The position numbers and the translations under genes are program-made. Under the pieces are notes generated by a model. The model was not told where the DNA came from, did no database searches, and saw only the letters and a program-made list of their open reading frames with translations. Positions 18,845-27,282 of a DNA stretch of 64,000 bases are shown in pieces. Source of the stretch: Thalassotalea sediminis. GTDB lineage: Bacteria > Pseudomonadota > Gammaproteobacteria > Enterobacterales > Alteromonadaceae. The stretch is taken from positions 2,356,001 to 2,420,000 of the forward strand of contig NZ_AP027361.1 of NCBI RefSeq assembly GCF_030295915.1, given 5' to 3'. Numbering within the stretch: position 1 is the first letter of the stretch; each line of letters opens with the position of its first letter.

Positions 18845-19462
18845 ATGATAAAAGTACGAGTATTAGTAATTATTGCCATTTGCTGTTTAGTCAATGCCTG
18901 TTCAAGCATCTCTAATAATGACACTACAACCATTGAAAACCTTGACTCCTATCAACAACGAAAAACCAAAATTGCACAATTATCCCAATGGCAAATCAAA
19001 GGAAAAATTGCGTTTATAGAAGGGAAAAACCGTGAGAGTGCGAATATATACTGGCAATATTTTCCGAAAACCAAAGCACAACAACTCACATTAACCACTT
19101 ATTTAGGCATCCAAGTATTCTCACTGACAACGGCAAAAGGTATACACACGCTTACTGTGGATGGTGAATCTTATACTGATACAAATTTAACGAGACTACT
19201 AACGTCGCTCACTGGCTATCACTTGCCCGCCGAACAATTAACACAATGGCTATTTGGTCATGCGGTCAATCACAACGATACCATTCTTTTTGATCAAAAC
19301 AATCAGTTACCCATAACGTTAAATACCCAACAATATTTGCACAATTGGCAGGTTAACTATGCACATTACCGTAATGAAAAAGGCATTTTTCTCGCTCACA
19401 AGTTAACAGTAAAACAACAAGGTTTAACAATAAAATTATCAATAAGCGATTGGACAATCTAA
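18845..19462 (+). CDS. lolB: Outer-membrane lipoprotein LolB
   Basis: 205 residues (E. coli 207). Receives lipoproteins from LolA and inserts them into the outer membrane. The signal peptide ends in a lipobox Leu-Val-Asn-Ala-Cys with Cys19 acylated; Ser-Ser follows, consistent with outer-membrane sorting. The mature protein shows Trp-Gln-Ile-Lys-Gly-Lys-Ile-Ala-Phe (about 53-61) and Leu-Thr-Gly-Tyr-His-Leu-Pro-Ala-Glu-Gln-Leu-Thr-Gln-Trp-Leu-Phe-Gly, both LolB hallmarks. ispE starts 2 bases after its stop. Confidence 0.95.
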   Translation: MIKVRVLVIIAICCLVNACSSISNNDTTTIENLDSYQQRKTKIAQLSQWQIKGKIAFIEGKNRESANIYWQYFPKTKAQQLTLTTYLGIQVFSLTTAKGIHTLTVDGESYTDTNLTRLLTSLTGYHLPAEQLTQWLFGHAVNHNDTILFDQNNQLPITLNTQQYLHNWQVNYAHYRNEKGIFLAHKLTVKQQGLTIKLSISDWTI

Positions 19463-19463
19463 T

Positions 19464-20327
19464 ATGCCGACAAACACTTTTTACTCTTTTCCTTCTCCTG
19501 CAAAACTGAATTTATTTCTCCATATCGTTGGTCAAAGAGCAGATGGTTACCATGAACTAGAAACTGTTTTTCAATTTCTAGAAAGTGGAGATACTATTGA
19601 TATTTCAATATCAAATACATCTAACGAACTGACTTTACTGACGCCTATTAATGGTGTTGATAATGAAGACAACTTAATTATTAAAGCAGCTAAAGCACTT
19701 CAACATTATGCAAATGTTAAAAAAGGCGCTTTGATTAAAATTGATAAACGTTTACCTATGGGCGGCGGACTAGGAGGTGGTTCATCAAATGCAGCAACAG
19801 TGCTAGTAGCCTTAAATTATTTATGGCAACTAAACATATCTTTAGAAGAGTTAGCAACACTCGGGTTAACACTTGGCGCAGATGTACCTGTTTTCGTGCG
19901 AGGGTATGCTGCATTTGCACAAGGAATTGGCGAACAGTTAACGCCTGTAACACCAAGTGAAGACTATTATTTAATAACTAAACCACCGGTCAGCATTTCA
20001 ACACAAGCAGTATTTACCGCACCATCATTAACGCGGGATACCCCGAAATTAAATCTTGACCAATTGGACATAAATTCCTGTCATAATGATTGTCAAACTT
20101 TTGTAATAAAACACTATCCTGAGGTTGCCAATCTATTAGCTTGGTTGCTAGAATACGCGCCGTCTCAGATGACGGGTACTGGTGCTTGTATATTTAGTCG
20201 ATTTTCTTCTCGAGAACAGGCGGAGAAAATACAATCGTTGTTACCAGAACAAATCTCTTCTTTTGTGGCAAAAGGTGTTAATCGTTCTCCACTTCATCAA
20301 CATATTAATATGTTGAAAGCGGGATAA
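19464..20327 (+). CDS. ispE: 4-diphosphocytidyl-2-C-methyl-D-erythritol kinase IspE
   Basis: 287 residues (E. coli 283). GHMP kinase of the MEP isoprenoid pathway. The N-terminal Pro-Ser-Pro-Ala-Lys-Leu-Asn-Leu-Phe-Leu is the substrate motif, Pro-Met-Gly-Gly-Gly-Leu-Gly-Gly-Gly-Ser-Ser-Asn (about 97-108) the phosphate loop, and the late Met-Thr-Gly-Thr-Gly-Ala-Cys the third GHMP motif. Co-transcribed with lolB; followed by a terminator (20347-20374), so prs has its own promoter at least in part. Confidence 0.96.
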   Translation: MPTNTFYSFPSPAKLNLFLHIVGQRADGYHELETVFQFLESGDTIDISISNTSNELTLLTPINGVDNEDNLIIKAAKALQHYANVKKGALIKIDKRLPMGGGLGGGSSNAATVLVALNYLWQLNISLEELATLGLTLGADVPVFVRGYAAFAQGIGEQLTPVTPSEDYYLITKPPVSISTQAVFTAPSLTRDTPKLNLDQLDINSCHNDCQTFVIKHYPEVANLLAWLLEYAPSQMTGTGACIFSRFSSREQAEKIQSLLPEQISSFVAKGVNRSPLHQHINMLKAG

Positions 20328-20346
20328 CACAGTAAAAAAGTTGTAT

Positions 20347-20374
20347 AAAAAAGGCCAAATAGTTGGCTTTTTTG
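20347..20374 (+). terminator. Intrinsic terminator after ispE
   Basis: AAAAAAGGCCAA (20347-20358) pairs with TTGGCTTTTTT (20363-20373), with one bulged G, a 4-base loop, and a T-run in the 3' arm. Confidence 0.75.
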
Positions 20375-20455
20375 TTAATGTGTGCTGTTATTATCCTAGT
20401 GATTGATAACGGTATGAAAGATAAACCAATGTCAAAAGTTTCTGAGGAACTACCT

Positions 20456-21403
20456 GTGCCTGACATGAAAATTTTTGCGGGTAATGCCACCCCTGAACTG
20501 GCCAAGAAAATTGCTAACCGTTTATATATCACGCTAGGTGAAGCCAAAGTTGGCAGTTTTAGTGATGGCGAAATCAGCGTTGAAATCACGGAAAATGTTC
20601 GTGGTGCTGATGTTTTCATTATCCAATCTACGTGCGCACCTACCAATGATAACTTAATGGAATTGATCGTAATGATCGATGCATTACGTCGCGCTTCAGC
20701 AGGCCGTATTACTGCTGTTATGCCTTATTTTGGTTATGCAAGACAAGATCGTCGTGTACGTAGTGCACGTGTACCAATTACCGCAAAAGTTGTGGCTGAT
20801 TTCCTTTCAAGTGTTGGTGTTGACCGTGTGCTTACCGTTGATTTGCACGCCGAACAAATTCAAGGCTTTTTCGATGTGCCGGTTGATAATGTCTTTGGTA
20901 CGCCTATCTTATTAGAAGATATGCAAGACAAAGCATTAGAAAACCCCGTCATTGTTTCACCTGATATTGGTGGTGTTGTGCGCGCACGTGCCGTTGCCAA
21001 ATTACTCGACGATGCTGATCTAGCAATTATTGATAAACGTCGACCGAAAGCAAATGTTGCACAAGTCATGCACATTATTGGTGACGTAGTGGGCCGTGAT
21101 TGTATTATCGTAGATGATATGATTGATACTGGCGGTACATTAGCAAAAGCAGCTGAAGCCTTAAAAGATCATGGTGCTAAACGCGTTTTTGCTTATGCTA
21201 CACACCCTGTACTTTCGGGTAATGCAGCTGAAAACTTGAAAAACTCTGTAATAGATGAAGTGATTGTAACTGACTCTATTCCACTCTCACCAGAAATTAA
21301 AAAACTTAAAAATGTGCGTCAATTAACGTTGAGTGGCATGTTATCTGAAGCTATTCGTCGCGTATGTAACGAAGAGTCAATTTCTGCGATGTTTGATAAC
21401 TAA
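20456..21403 (+). CDS. prs: Ribose-phosphate pyrophosphokinase (PRPP synthetase)
   Basis: 315 residues from a GTG start at 20456, the exact E. coli length; GAGGA at 20444-20448 lies 7 bases upstream. The frame is open upstream to 20363 but that extension overlaps the ispE terminator and has no family match. Makes PRPP from ribose 5-phosphate and ATP for nucleotide, His, Trp and NAD synthesis. Seen: Phe-Ala-Gly-Asn-Ala-Thr-Pro at the start, Tyr-Ala-Arg-Gln-Asp-Arg-Arg-Val (ATP site, about 97-104), catalytic Lys in Ile-Asp-Lys-Arg-Arg-Pro, and the PRPP loop [10 protein letters not shown] (about 219-228). Position between ispE and rplY is conserved. Confidence 0.97.
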   Translation: MPDMKIFAGNATPELAKKIANRLYITLGEAKVGSFSDGEISVEITENVRGADVFIIQSTCAPTNDNLMELIVMIDALRRASAGRITAVMPYFGYARQDRRVRSARVPITAKVVADFLSSVGVDRVLTVDLHAEQIQGFFDVPVDNVFGTPILLEDMQDKALENPVIVSPDIGGVVRARAVAKLLDDADLAIIDKRRPKANVAQVMHIIGDVVGRDCIIVDDMIDTGGTLAKAAEALKDHGAKRVFAYATHPVLSGNAAENLKNSVIDEVIVTDSIPLSPEIKKLKNVRQLTLSGMLSEAIRRVCNEESISAMFDN

Positions 21404-21436
21404 GTAAATAATACTTATTAAAAAGCAATAATGTTT

Positions 21437-21470
21437 AAAGCCGGCTGCTAATACAACAGCCGGCTTTTTT
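21437..21470 (+). terminator. Intrinsic terminator after prs
   Basis: AAGCCGGCTG (21438-21447), 9-base loop, CAGCCGGCTT (21457-21466), inside an A-run/T-run frame ending TTTTTT. Very stable GC-rich stem in otherwise AT-rich DNA. Confidence 0.92.
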
Positions 21471-21651
21471 AATATCAACTCTATGACTCTAGAATTAATT
21501 GCACCTAACTGCTACTAAATACCTGCATAGATACATTAGAAAAACACACATCTAACATCAACATAATATAGCAATTAACCATTTATAGTGTTATTATGCC
21601 GCGCCTTTTTTGTATGGTGCTTTAAACTCCTGTACATAAAAAGCGTTACGC

Positions 21652-21678
21652 GGTTGTTTTTGGTCGCAAAAAACAACC
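21652..21678 (+). promoter_or_regulatory. Hairpin in the rplY (L25) leader
   Basis: GGTTGTTTTT (21652-21661), loop GGTCGC, AAAAAACAACC (21668-21678), ending 30 bases before the rplY ATG at 21709. Ribosomal protein L25 genes of gammaproteobacteria are reported to carry leader RNA structures; this stem in a 238-base leader after the prs terminator is a candidate, but I cannot test it against a covariance model. Nothing else is recognised between 21404 and 21708. Confidence 0.45.
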
Positions 21679-21708
21679 ATATTTAATTTTTTACATTAGG
21701 TAATAAAA

Positions 21709-22332
21709 ATGACTGAAATATTTACTTTGGATGCTGAAGTACGTACTGATCTAGGGAAAGGTGCGAGCCGCCGCCTACGTCACGCGAACAAAGTTCCAGC
21801 GATCCTTTACGGTGAAGGCAAAGAGTCTGTTTCTTTAACTCTTGCGCACAACAAAGTTTTTCGTGCACAACAAGAAGAAGCATTTTACTCTCAAGTATTA
21901 ACATTGAATGTTGACGGCAAGCCAGTTGAATGTCTTGTTAAAGACATGCAACGTCACCCATTCAAGCCAGTAATCATGCACTTAGACTTTATGCGTGTTG
22001 ATGCTGCTCACCCAATTCACACAAACGTACCTGTTCACTTCCTTAACGAAGATGCAGTTGCGAAGAAAGGTGGCGCTGTTGCTCATCACATTAATGAAAT
22101 TGCAGTAACTTGTTTACCAGGTGATATTCCAGAATTCATCGAAGTTGATGTTGCTGATCTTGAAGTTGGTCAAACATTGCACTTATCAGACGTAACACTT
22201 CCAAAAGGTGTAACTTCTGATGAACTTGCAAAAGGTGAAAGCCATGACCAAGCCGTTGTTACTGCGAATGCTCCTAAAGGTGCAAGCGATGACAGCGAAG
22301 AAGGTGAAGCAGAAGAAGCTACTGAAGAATAA
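21709..22332 (+). CDS. rplY: 50S ribosomal protein L25/general stress protein Ctc
   Basis: 207 residues: the long two-domain (TL5/Ctc) form, not the 94-residue E. coli form. The N-terminal domain (1-90) binds 5S rRNA: [13 protein letters not shown] and Val-Pro-Ala-Ile-Leu-Tyr-Gly are the conserved loop. The C-terminal beta domain (95-185) ends in a highly acidic tail (Asp-Asp-Ser-Glu-Glu-Gly-Glu). pth follows after 17 bases, as in most gammaproteobacteria. Confidence 0.96.
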   Translation: MTEIFTLDAEVRTDLGKGASRRLRHANKVPAILYGEGKESVSLTLAHNKVFRAQQEEAFYSQVLTLNVDGKPVECLVKDMQRHPFKPVIMHLDFMRVDAAHPIHTNVPVHFLNEDAVAKKGGAVAHHINEIAVTCLPGDIPEFIEVDVADLEVGQTLHLSDVTLPKGVTSDELAKGESHDQAVVTANAPKGASDDSEEGEAEEATEE

Positions 22333-22349
22333 TTAAGGCCTGCCCTTAA

Positions 22350-22937
22350 ATGACTATTCAGTTAGTTGTGGGCCTGGGTAATCCAGGCCCCGAATATACA
22401 AATACCCGTCACAATGCAGGCGTTTGGTTTGTTGAAGAGCTTGCGTCTCGTTATAACATTTCTCTCCGCCCTGAAAAGAAATATTTTGGTTATTATGGCA
22501 AAGGCGATATTGGTGGCAATGTTGTTCATTTACTTGTGCCAACAACCTTTATGAATCGCAGTGGACAAGCCGTTGCTCCGCTAGCAAACTTTTACAAGAT
22601 CCCCGTTGAAGATATTCTGGTTGCTCATGATGAACTCGATATGGAGCCTGGTATTTGTAAGATAAAAAAAGGTGGGGGCCACGGCGGGCATAATGGTTTA
22701 AGAGATACAATTGCTCGATTAGCAAACAATAAAGACTTCTATCGGTTGCGCATAGGCATAGGCCATCCAGGGCACCGTGATAAAGTGACAGGACATGTGT
22801 TAGGTAAAGCTCCGGCAAGTGAGCAAACATTAATTGATCAATGTATTGATGAAGCAAGTCGTTGTTTTGAAATTTGGCAAAAAAATGACGTCAAAGCAGC
22901 ACAAAACAGATTACACTCCTTTAAAGCGCAAGCTTAA
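22350..22937 (+). CDS. pth: Peptidyl-tRNA hydrolase
   Basis: 195 residues (E. coli 194). Releases peptide from prematurely dropped peptidyl-tRNA. Conserved residues are visible: Val-Gly-Leu-Gly-Asn-Pro-Gly and Asn-Thr-Arg-His-Asn-Ala-Gly with the catalytic His at about 22, Thr-Phe-Met-Asn-Arg-Ser-Gly (about 67-73), His-Asp-Glu-Leu-Asp (about 93-97) and Gly-Gly-His-Gly-Gly-His-Asn-Gly-Leu. Between rplY and ychF, 22 bases before the latter. Confidence 0.97.
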   Translation: MTIQLVVGLGNPGPEYTNTRHNAGVWFVEELASRYNISLRPEKKYFGYYGKGDIGGNVVHLLVPTTFMNRSGQAVAPLANFYKIPVEDILVAHDELDMEPGICKIKKGGGHGGHNGLRDTIARLANNKDFYRLRIGIGHPGHRDKVTGHVLGKAPASEQTLIDQCIDEASRCFEIWQKNDVKAAQNRLHSFKAQA

Positions 22938-22959
22938 TAACGAATACAGGTAACAAACT

Positions 22960-24051
22960 ATGGGATTCAAATGTGGTATCGTTGGCTTACCCAACGTAGG
23001 TAAATCAACTCTTTTTAACGCATTAACCAAAGCAGGTATTGAAGCCGCAAACTTTCCGTTCTGTACCATAGAACCTAATACTGGTGTAGTGCCAGTGCCG
23101 GATCCTCGATTAGATAAACTTGCTGATATCGTTAAACCTGAACGCGTAATTCCAACTTCAATGGAGTTTGTTGATATTGCAGGTTTGGTAGCTGGTGCAT
23201 CGAAAGGTGAAGGTTTAGGCAATAAATTCTTAGCCAATATTCGTGAAACCGATGCAATTGGTCATGTTGTACGTTGCTTTGAAAATGAAAATATTGTTCA
23301 TGTAGCGGGTCAAGTAAGTCCAGAAGATGATATTGATGTAATCAATACAGAGCTTGCACTTGCCGATATGGACACCGCAGAAAGAGCTATTCAACGTCAG
23401 ACAAAAAAAGCCAAAGGTGGCGACAAAGACGCGAAATTTGAATTACCTGTATTAGAAAAGATTCTTAAACATGTTGAAGACGGTAATATGATCCGTTCAC
23501 TTGAGTTAAGCAAAGAAGAATTGGCCGCTGTTAAATATTTAAACTTCTTAACTGTTAAGCCCACCATGTATATTGCCAATGTTAACGATGATGGTTTTGA
23601 AAATAACCCTTACTTAGATAAGGTAAGAGAAATTGCAGCACAAGAAGGTGCCGTTGTTGTCCCTGTTTGTGCAGAAATTGAAGGCGAATTATCTGAAATG
23701 GATGAAGAAGATCGCGAAATATTCATGGAAGAGATGGGATTAACTGAACCTGGTTTAAACCGCGTGATTAATTCTGGATATGGCTTACTTAACCTACAAA
23801 CATATTTTACGGCTGGTGTAAAAGAAGTCCGTGCTTGGACCGTAAAGCAGAATGCGACAGCACCACAAGCAGCAGGCGTTATTCATACTGATTTTGAAAA
23901 AGGCTTTATTAGAGCCGAAGTTGTTTCCTACGATGACTTTATTAACTTTAATGGTGAGTCAGGTGCAAAAGACGCAGGTAAATGGCGCTTAGAAGGTAAA
24001 GATTACCTCGTTAAAGATGGTGATGTTGTTCACTTTAGATTCAACGTCTAA
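22960..24051 (+). CDS. ychF: Redox-regulated OBG-type ATPase YchF
   Basis: 363 residues, identical in length to E. coli YchF. Binds ATP in preference to GTP, associates with ribosomes and dampens oxidative-stress responses. Walker A is Gly-Leu-Pro-Asn-Val-Gly-Lys-Ser-Thr (about 8-16), switch II Val-Asp-Ile-Ala-Gly-Leu-Val, a coiled coil follows (about 130-190), and a TGS domain ends the protein ([12 protein letters not shown]). Followed by a strong terminator. Confidence 0.97.
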   Translation: MGFKCGIVGLPNVGKSTLFNALTKAGIEAANFPFCTIEPNTGVVPVPDPRLDKLADIVKPERVIPTSMEFVDIAGLVAGASKGEGLGNKFLANIRETDAIGHVVRCFENENIVHVAGQVSPEDDIDVINTELALADMDTAERAIQRQTKKAKGGDKDAKFELPVLEKILKHVEDGNMIRSLELSKEELAAVKYLNFLTVKPTMYIANVNDDGFENNPYLDKVREIAAQEGAVVVPVCAEIEGELSEMDEEDREIFMEEMGLTEPGLNRVINSGYGLLNLQTYFTAGVKEVRAWTVKQNATAPQAAGVIHTDFEKGFIRAEVVSYDDFINFNGESGAKDAGKWRLEGKDYLVKDGDVVHFRFNV

Positions 24052-24071
24052 CCTCTCTCTCATATCAACTT

Positions 24072-24106
24072 AAAACAAGGCGCTTTTTAGCGCCTTGTTT
24101 TATTTT
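24072..24106 (+). terminator. Intrinsic terminator after ychF
   Basis: AAAACAAGGCGC (24072-24083) and GCGCCTTGTTTT (24090-24101) form a 12-bp perfect stem with a 6-base loop and following A/T-rich tail. Confidence 0.92.
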
Positions 24107-24216
24107 AAATATCTACCAAACTTAAACCAATATGAAAGACGTATGCTCATATTGGTATAAGTATTAACAACAATGCTAAAAACCAGTTTTTTTAATTCAA
24201 TAATGAAAGGTTTTCT

Positions 24217-24573
24217 ATGAAAAAAATAATATTAAGTTTGAGTCTAATTGCAATAACCACTTCATTGGCACCAATTTCAGAAGCGTATGCAGAAGAAGAT
24301 GTTGCTAGACGCATTTGTGAATATGTAGCTGCAAATGATAAAAATAGACTACGTACCTATTTAAGGACTAAAAAAATAAGGATTCGTTCCGTTTTTGACG
24401 ATATTAAATGTAATGGTGACAATATACTCATCTTCGCAGCCAAAAGTAATGCATTGGAAGCCGGAGAGTTTATTATTGGTAAAGTACCCGCTAAAAAAGT
24501 ATCAGCAAATATTGATGCATTAATCGCACATTCTGCTCATTTAGCAGAAGAAGCTAAAGAACGAGTGAAGTAA
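24217..24573 (+). CDS. Secreted DUF3718 family protein
   Basis: 118 residues with a cleavable signal peptide (Met-Lys-Lys-Ile-Ile, cleavage near Glu-Ala-Tyr-Ala at about 25). The mature part has Arg-Arg-Ile-Cys-Glu-Tyr-Val-Ala-Ala-Asn-Asp-Lys-Asn-Arg-Leu-Arg and Asp-Asp-Ile-Lys-Cys-Asn-Gly-Asp-Asn-Ile-Leu, the two-Cys helical pattern I associate with DUF3718, with a likely disulphide between the two Cys. Function unknown; periplasmic. Its own terminator is at 24591-24622. Confidence 0.8.
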   Translation: MKKIILSLSLIAITTSLAPISEAYAEEDVARRICEYVAANDKNRLRTYLRTKKIRIRSVFDDIKCNGDNILIFAAKSNALEAGEFIIGKVPAKKVSANIDALIAHSAHLAEEAKERVK

Positions 24574-24590
24574 CTTTATTAAGGCTTGTA

Positions 24591-24622
24591 AAAATGGAAG
24601 CGATAATGCTTCCATTTTAATC
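24591..24622 (+). terminator. Intrinsic terminator after the DUF3718 gene
   Basis: AAAATGGAAGC (24591-24601), loop GATAAT, GCTTCCATTTT (24608-24618): 11-bp perfect stem with T-run in the 3' arm. Confidence 0.88.
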
Positions 24623-24712
24623 ATTTACCTACCAACTTTGCACACTTCACCAACGAATTGACGATGAAATAAGCAAACGATAAAAAAGTGTCATTATTTT
24701 CTAAAAAAACGG

Positions 24713-24741
24713 TTGACGTTACGCGATCAGATTTGCATAAT
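24713..24741 (+). promoter_or_regulatory. Strong sigma-70 promoter of the tRNA operon
   Basis: TTGACG (24713-24718), 17-base spacer, CATAAT (24736-24741), followed by the GC-rich discriminator ACGCGCC. GC-rich discriminators mark stable-RNA promoters under stringent control. The first tRNA begins 33 bases after the -10 box. Confidence 0.85.
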
Positions 24742-24774
24742 ACGCGCCACTTGCTGAGAGGCAAGATTGTAAAT

Positions 24775-24851
24775 GGCTACATAGCTCAGCTGGTTAGAGC
24801 ACATCACTCATAATGATGGGGTCCCAAGTTCAAATCTCGGTGTAGCCACCA
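24775..24851 (+). tRNA. tRNA-Met (CAT), elongator
   Basis: 77 bases including encoded CCA. Acceptor GGCTACA (24775-24781) pairs with TGTAGCC (24841-24847), discriminator A. Anticodon CAT at 24809-24811 in an ACTCATAAT-type loop. The sequence resembles the E. coli elongator tRNA-Met. Acceptor pairs are fully Watson-Crick and the first pair is G-C, unlike initiator tRNA. Confidence 0.95.
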
Positions 24852-24859
24852 TTTACAAT

Positions 24860-24944
<85 letters not shown>

Positions 24945-24981
24945 TTCAAGCAACACAAGTTGCGAGAATAAGAAACATTGC

Positions 24982-25056
24982 AGGGGTATAGCCAAGCGGT
25001 AAGGCAGCGGGTTTTGATCCCGTCATTCAGAGGTTCAAATCCTCTTACCCCTGCCA
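24982..25056 (+). tRNA. tRNA-Gln (TTG), copy 1
   Basis: 75 bases with CCA. Acceptor AGGGGTA pairs with TACCCCT, discriminator G. Anticodon stem GCGGG/CCCGT with loop TTTTGAT, anticodon TTG at 25014-25016. Identical to copy 2 over the whole tRNA. Confidence 0.95.
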
Positions 25057-25124
25057 CTTTCTTAGCAGTAGCTAATTAAGTGGTGAGTATAAATAATCAA
25101 TGTTTCAAGTTTAAGAATTTCGGA

Positions 25125-25199
25125 AGGGGTATAGCCAAGCGGTAAGGCAGCGGGTTTTGATCCCGTCATTCAGAGGTTCAAATCCTCTTACCCCTGCCA
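25125..25199 (+). tRNA. tRNA-Gln (TTG), copy 2
   Basis: Identical in tRNA sequence to copy 1 at 24982-25056, anticodon TTG at 25157-25159, CCA at 25197-25199. The flanking spacers differ, so the duplication is not very recent or the tRNA part is under conversion. Confidence 0.95.
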
Positions 25200-25319
25200 A
25201 TTCTTAACAATGTCTCTTGTTAATTACGTTACACCTATTAATGAAGACAAGCATTAGCGATGTTATTATCGTGTGTGCGAAGAGTTGTAAACTCTTTAAA
25301 CTATGCAAAAAAACAGAAT

Positions 25320-25384
25320 GCGGGAGTGGCGGAATTGGTAGACGCGCTGGCATTTCTAAGGAATTAACGTTCCAGTATCAAAAG
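25320..25384 (+). pseudogene. Broken tRNA-Leu, 5' half only (unit 1)
   Basis: Bases 25320-25350 are identical to the first 31 bases of the intact tRNA-Leu (TAG): acceptor 5' strand, D-arm and start of the anticodon stem. The anticodon loop is replaced by CATTTCTAAGGAATTAACG, then the 3' anticodon strand TTCCAG and variable-arm start TATC follow. After this comes a hairpin spacer instead of the T-arm and acceptor 3' strand. It cannot form a tRNA. Confidence 0.85.
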
Positions 25385-25421
25385 AGTTGCAAACTCTTTA
25401 AACTATGCGAAAAATCAGAAT

Positions 25422-25486
25422 GCGGGAGTGGCGGAATTGGTAGACGCGCTGGCATTTCTAAGGAATTAACGTTCCAGTATCAAGAG
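25422..25486 (+). pseudogene. Broken tRNA-Leu, 5' half only (unit 2)
   Basis: Near-identical copy of unit 1, 102 bases downstream, with the same 19-base replacement of the anticodon loop and the same loss of T-arm and CCA end. The shared insert shows that the break happened before the tandem duplication. Confidence 0.85.
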
Positions 25487-25523
25487 AGTTGCAAACTCTT
25501 TAAACTATGCGAAAAATCAGAAT

Positions 25524-25608
<85 letters not shown>

Positions 25609-25694
25609 TTCAAAGTATCTCATCTCACACAGAACTCTTAAGACACCTTCTAAAATATAACCCTAATAGCACAACCTTATTTCAACATCACTTT

Positions 25695-25789
25695 GCTGTG
25701 GTGGAATTAGTAGACGCGCTACCTTTAATGGTGATACATCGGTTCCAGTATCGCAAGATGTGAGAGTTCAAGTCTCTCTTCCCGTACCA
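25695..25789 (+). pseudogene. Chimeric tRNA-Leu-like gene, unit 4
   Basis: 95 bases. The 5' part (GCTGTGGTGGAATTAGTAGA, then CGCGCTACC) looks like the first half of another leucine tRNA, while everything from TTCCAG onward is the 3' half of tRNA-Leu (TAG) with T-arm and CCA. The acceptor strands GCTGTGG and TTCCCGT mispair at several positions, and the anticodon stem is interrupted by extra bases around TTTAATGGTGATACATCGG. A functional leucine tRNA is unlikely; an intact 3' half with CCA could still be processed. Confidence 0.75.
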
Positions 25790-25875
25790 TTCAAAGTATC
25801 TCATCTCACACAGAACTCTTAAGACACCTTCTAAAATATAACCCTAATAGCACAACCTTATTTCAACATCACTTT

Positions 25876-25970
25876 GCTGTGGTGGAATTGGTAGACGCGC
25901 TACCTTCATTGGTGATACATCGGTTCCAGTATCGCAAGATGTGAGAGTTCAAGTCTCTCCTCCCGTACCA
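25876..25970 (+). pseudogene. Chimeric tRNA-Leu-like gene, unit 5
   Basis: Same architecture as unit 4, 181 bases downstream. Here the D-loop reads AATTGGTAGA (the normal form) and the anticodon region reads CTACCTTCATTGGTGATACA. The 3' half (25926-25970) is identical to that of tRNA-Leu copy 2. Confidence 0.75.
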
Positions 25971-26056
25971 TTCAAAGTATCTCATCTCACACAGAACTCT
26001 TAAGACACCTTCTAAAATATAACCCTAATAGCACAACCTTATTTCAACATCACTTT

Positions 26057-26151
26057 GTTGTGGCGGAATTAGTAGACGCGCTACCTTTAATGGTGATACA
26101 TCGGTTCCAGTATCGCAAGATGTGAGAGTTCAAGTCTCTCCTCCCGTACCA
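26057..26151 (+). pseudogene. Chimeric tRNA-Leu-like gene, unit 6
   Basis: Third copy, 181 bases after unit 5. Its 5' end is GTTGTGGCGGAATTAGTAGA, so the start has diverged towards the GGCGG of the TAG-type tRNA. The 3' half with CCA is intact. The 258 bases between it and the MarR gene hold a weak promoter but no further repeat. Confidence 0.75.
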
Positions 26152-26350
26152 TTCATCTTAAAGAATACCTTAACAGAGAAACCTAATACCCTATTAACCA
26201 ATATATTGTTAACCAAGAAGGCCATTGCAAATGTTAGTGGCACAGCAGTTACTTAACTTAATTTGATTTAAAGAAACTATTTAATTAGTTGTTTATCTTA
26301 ATAAATCCCATTATTACTTGCGTAATGTTACACTATTCGTTGATACATAC

Positions 26351-26378
26351 TTGACTACGCAAATAAATTATGTACTAT
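26351..26378 (+). promoter_or_regulatory. Possible promoter of the MarR gene
   Basis: TTGACT (26351-26356), 16-base spacer, TACTAT (26373-26378), 31 bases before the ATG at 26410. TATAGG at 26395-26400 could act as the ribosome site. Confidence 0.5.
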
Positions 26379-26409
26379 ATGTTCAATTAATTTTTATAGG
26401 ATTTTTATT

Positions 26410-26826
26410 ATGCCAAATGAAGCAAAAGAGCACCTAGTCTTTAACTTAATTGAACTACAAAATAGTATGTTAAAAAAATTTAATGGCACACTATCAATAC
26501 ATGGCTTAGGACTATCTGACTACCTGGTTCTAGATAAACTTTATCACGCCCCTCATTCAAAAATGAGACGTTCTGAGCTCGCAGAACAAGTGGGGTTAAG
26601 TCCATCAGGAGTAACAAGGTTGCTAAACCCTCTTGAGAAAATAGGCCTTGTTGCAAAAGAAGCAAACGCTCGTGATGCCAGAGTTAGTCTAGTCGCACTT
26701 TCTCCGGCAGGTGAACAAATATATCAAGAGGCGAAAATATCATTTTCACAAGCGATAAACACGTTATTCGACTCATTAAAGCCTGTAGAAATAAATAGCT
26801 TAGTACAACTATTAAAAAAGATTTAA
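26410..26826 (+). CDS. MarR-family transcriptional regulator
   Basis: 138 residues. A winged helix-turn-helix is clear: Arg-Ser-Glu-Leu-Ala-Glu-Gln-Val-Gly-Leu-Ser-Pro-Ser-Gly-Val-Thr-Arg-Leu (about 55-72, recognition helix at the end), followed by the wing Lys-Glu-Ala-Asn-Ala-Arg-Asp-Ala-Arg-Val-Ser-Leu-Val and the C-terminal dimer helix. Most members are dimeric repressors released by small aromatic ligands. It is 33 bases upstream of a SnoaL-like gene in the same direction, which is its probable target. Confidence 0.9.
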   Translation: MPNEAKEHLVFNLIELQNSMLKKFNGTLSIHGLGLSDYLVLDKLYHAPHSKMRRSELAEQVGLSPSGVTRLLNPLEKIGLVAKEANARDARVSLVALSPAGEQIYQEAKISFSQAINTLFDSLKPVEINSLVQLLKKI

Positions 26827-26859
26827 TTCAGTACAACCAACGATAGCAAAGGATTAACC

Positions 26860-27282
26860 ATGAACAAGGAAACTTTAATCAACTTTATTCAAGACGTTTG
26901 GAATGAAGGAAAAATTGATACTATAGGTAATTATATAGCTGACAGTTACACTATATATCATGATCCAGGAGATCCGTGGCATACAAAAACACTAAATGTA
27001 AAAGAATTTCAGCAGAGAGTATCCACTTCTCGCGCTCCTTTTCCCGATCAATTATTTGACATTCAAACAATTTTTGAAGCTCAATCACGTGTATGTATAA
27101 CATGGCTATGGCAAGGAACACAGCAGCAGGAAATAGCGGGCATTTTGGCCAAAGGTAAAACGTTTCAAATGTCAGGGGCAACGGTTTATTCTTTTGACAA
27201 CAAGCGTATTTGTGGGCATTGGCAAGTTGCTGACCGCTTATCTATTTATCAACAACTACAACAATATAGATTAGATAATTAA
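26860..27282 (+). CDS. SnoaL-like/ester cyclase family protein
   Basis: 140 residues, single NTF2-like alpha+beta barrel domain. Characteristic features: N-terminal helix Phe-Ile-Gln-Asp-Val-Trp-Asn-Glu-Gly, then Tyr-Thr-Ile-Tyr-His-Asp-Pro-Gly-Asp-Pro-Trp, Ala-Pro-Phe-Pro-Asp (about 53-57), and a C-terminal His-Trp-Gln-Val-Ala-Asp-Arg-Leu (about 124-131), which together match the ester-cyclase (polyketide-cyclase-like) group. AAAGGA at 26848-26853 precedes the ATG. Substrate unknown; probably co-transcribed with the MarR gene. Confidence 0.82.
   Translation: MNKETLINFIQDVWNEGKIDTIGNYIADSYTIYHDPGDPWHTKTLNVKEFQQRVSTSRAPFPDQLFDIQTIFEAQSRVCITWLWQGTQQQEIAGILAKGKTFQMSGATVYSFDNKRICGHWQVADRLSIYQQLQQYRLDN

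Larger units (their letters stand above)
25282..25523 (+). repeat. 102-bp tandem repeat carrying tRNA-Leu 5' halves
   Basis: Starts of the tRNA-Leu 5' half recur at 25320, 25422 and 25524, exactly 102 bases apart. Each unit consists of a hairpin spacer with AGAGTTG[C/T]AAACTCT, then AAACTATGC[G/A]AAAAA[T/A]CAGAAT, then the 31-base tRNA-Leu 5' half. In the first two units a 19-base insert and the short TTCCAGTATCA follow; in the third the full tRNA-Leu follows. Spacer hairpins lie at about 25282-25297, 25381-25399 and 25483-25501. Confidence 0.9.

Noticed and set aside
20363..20455. Longer Prs start at 20363
   Set aside because: It begins inside the ispE terminator; GTG at 20456 has a good ribosome site and gives the exact family length.
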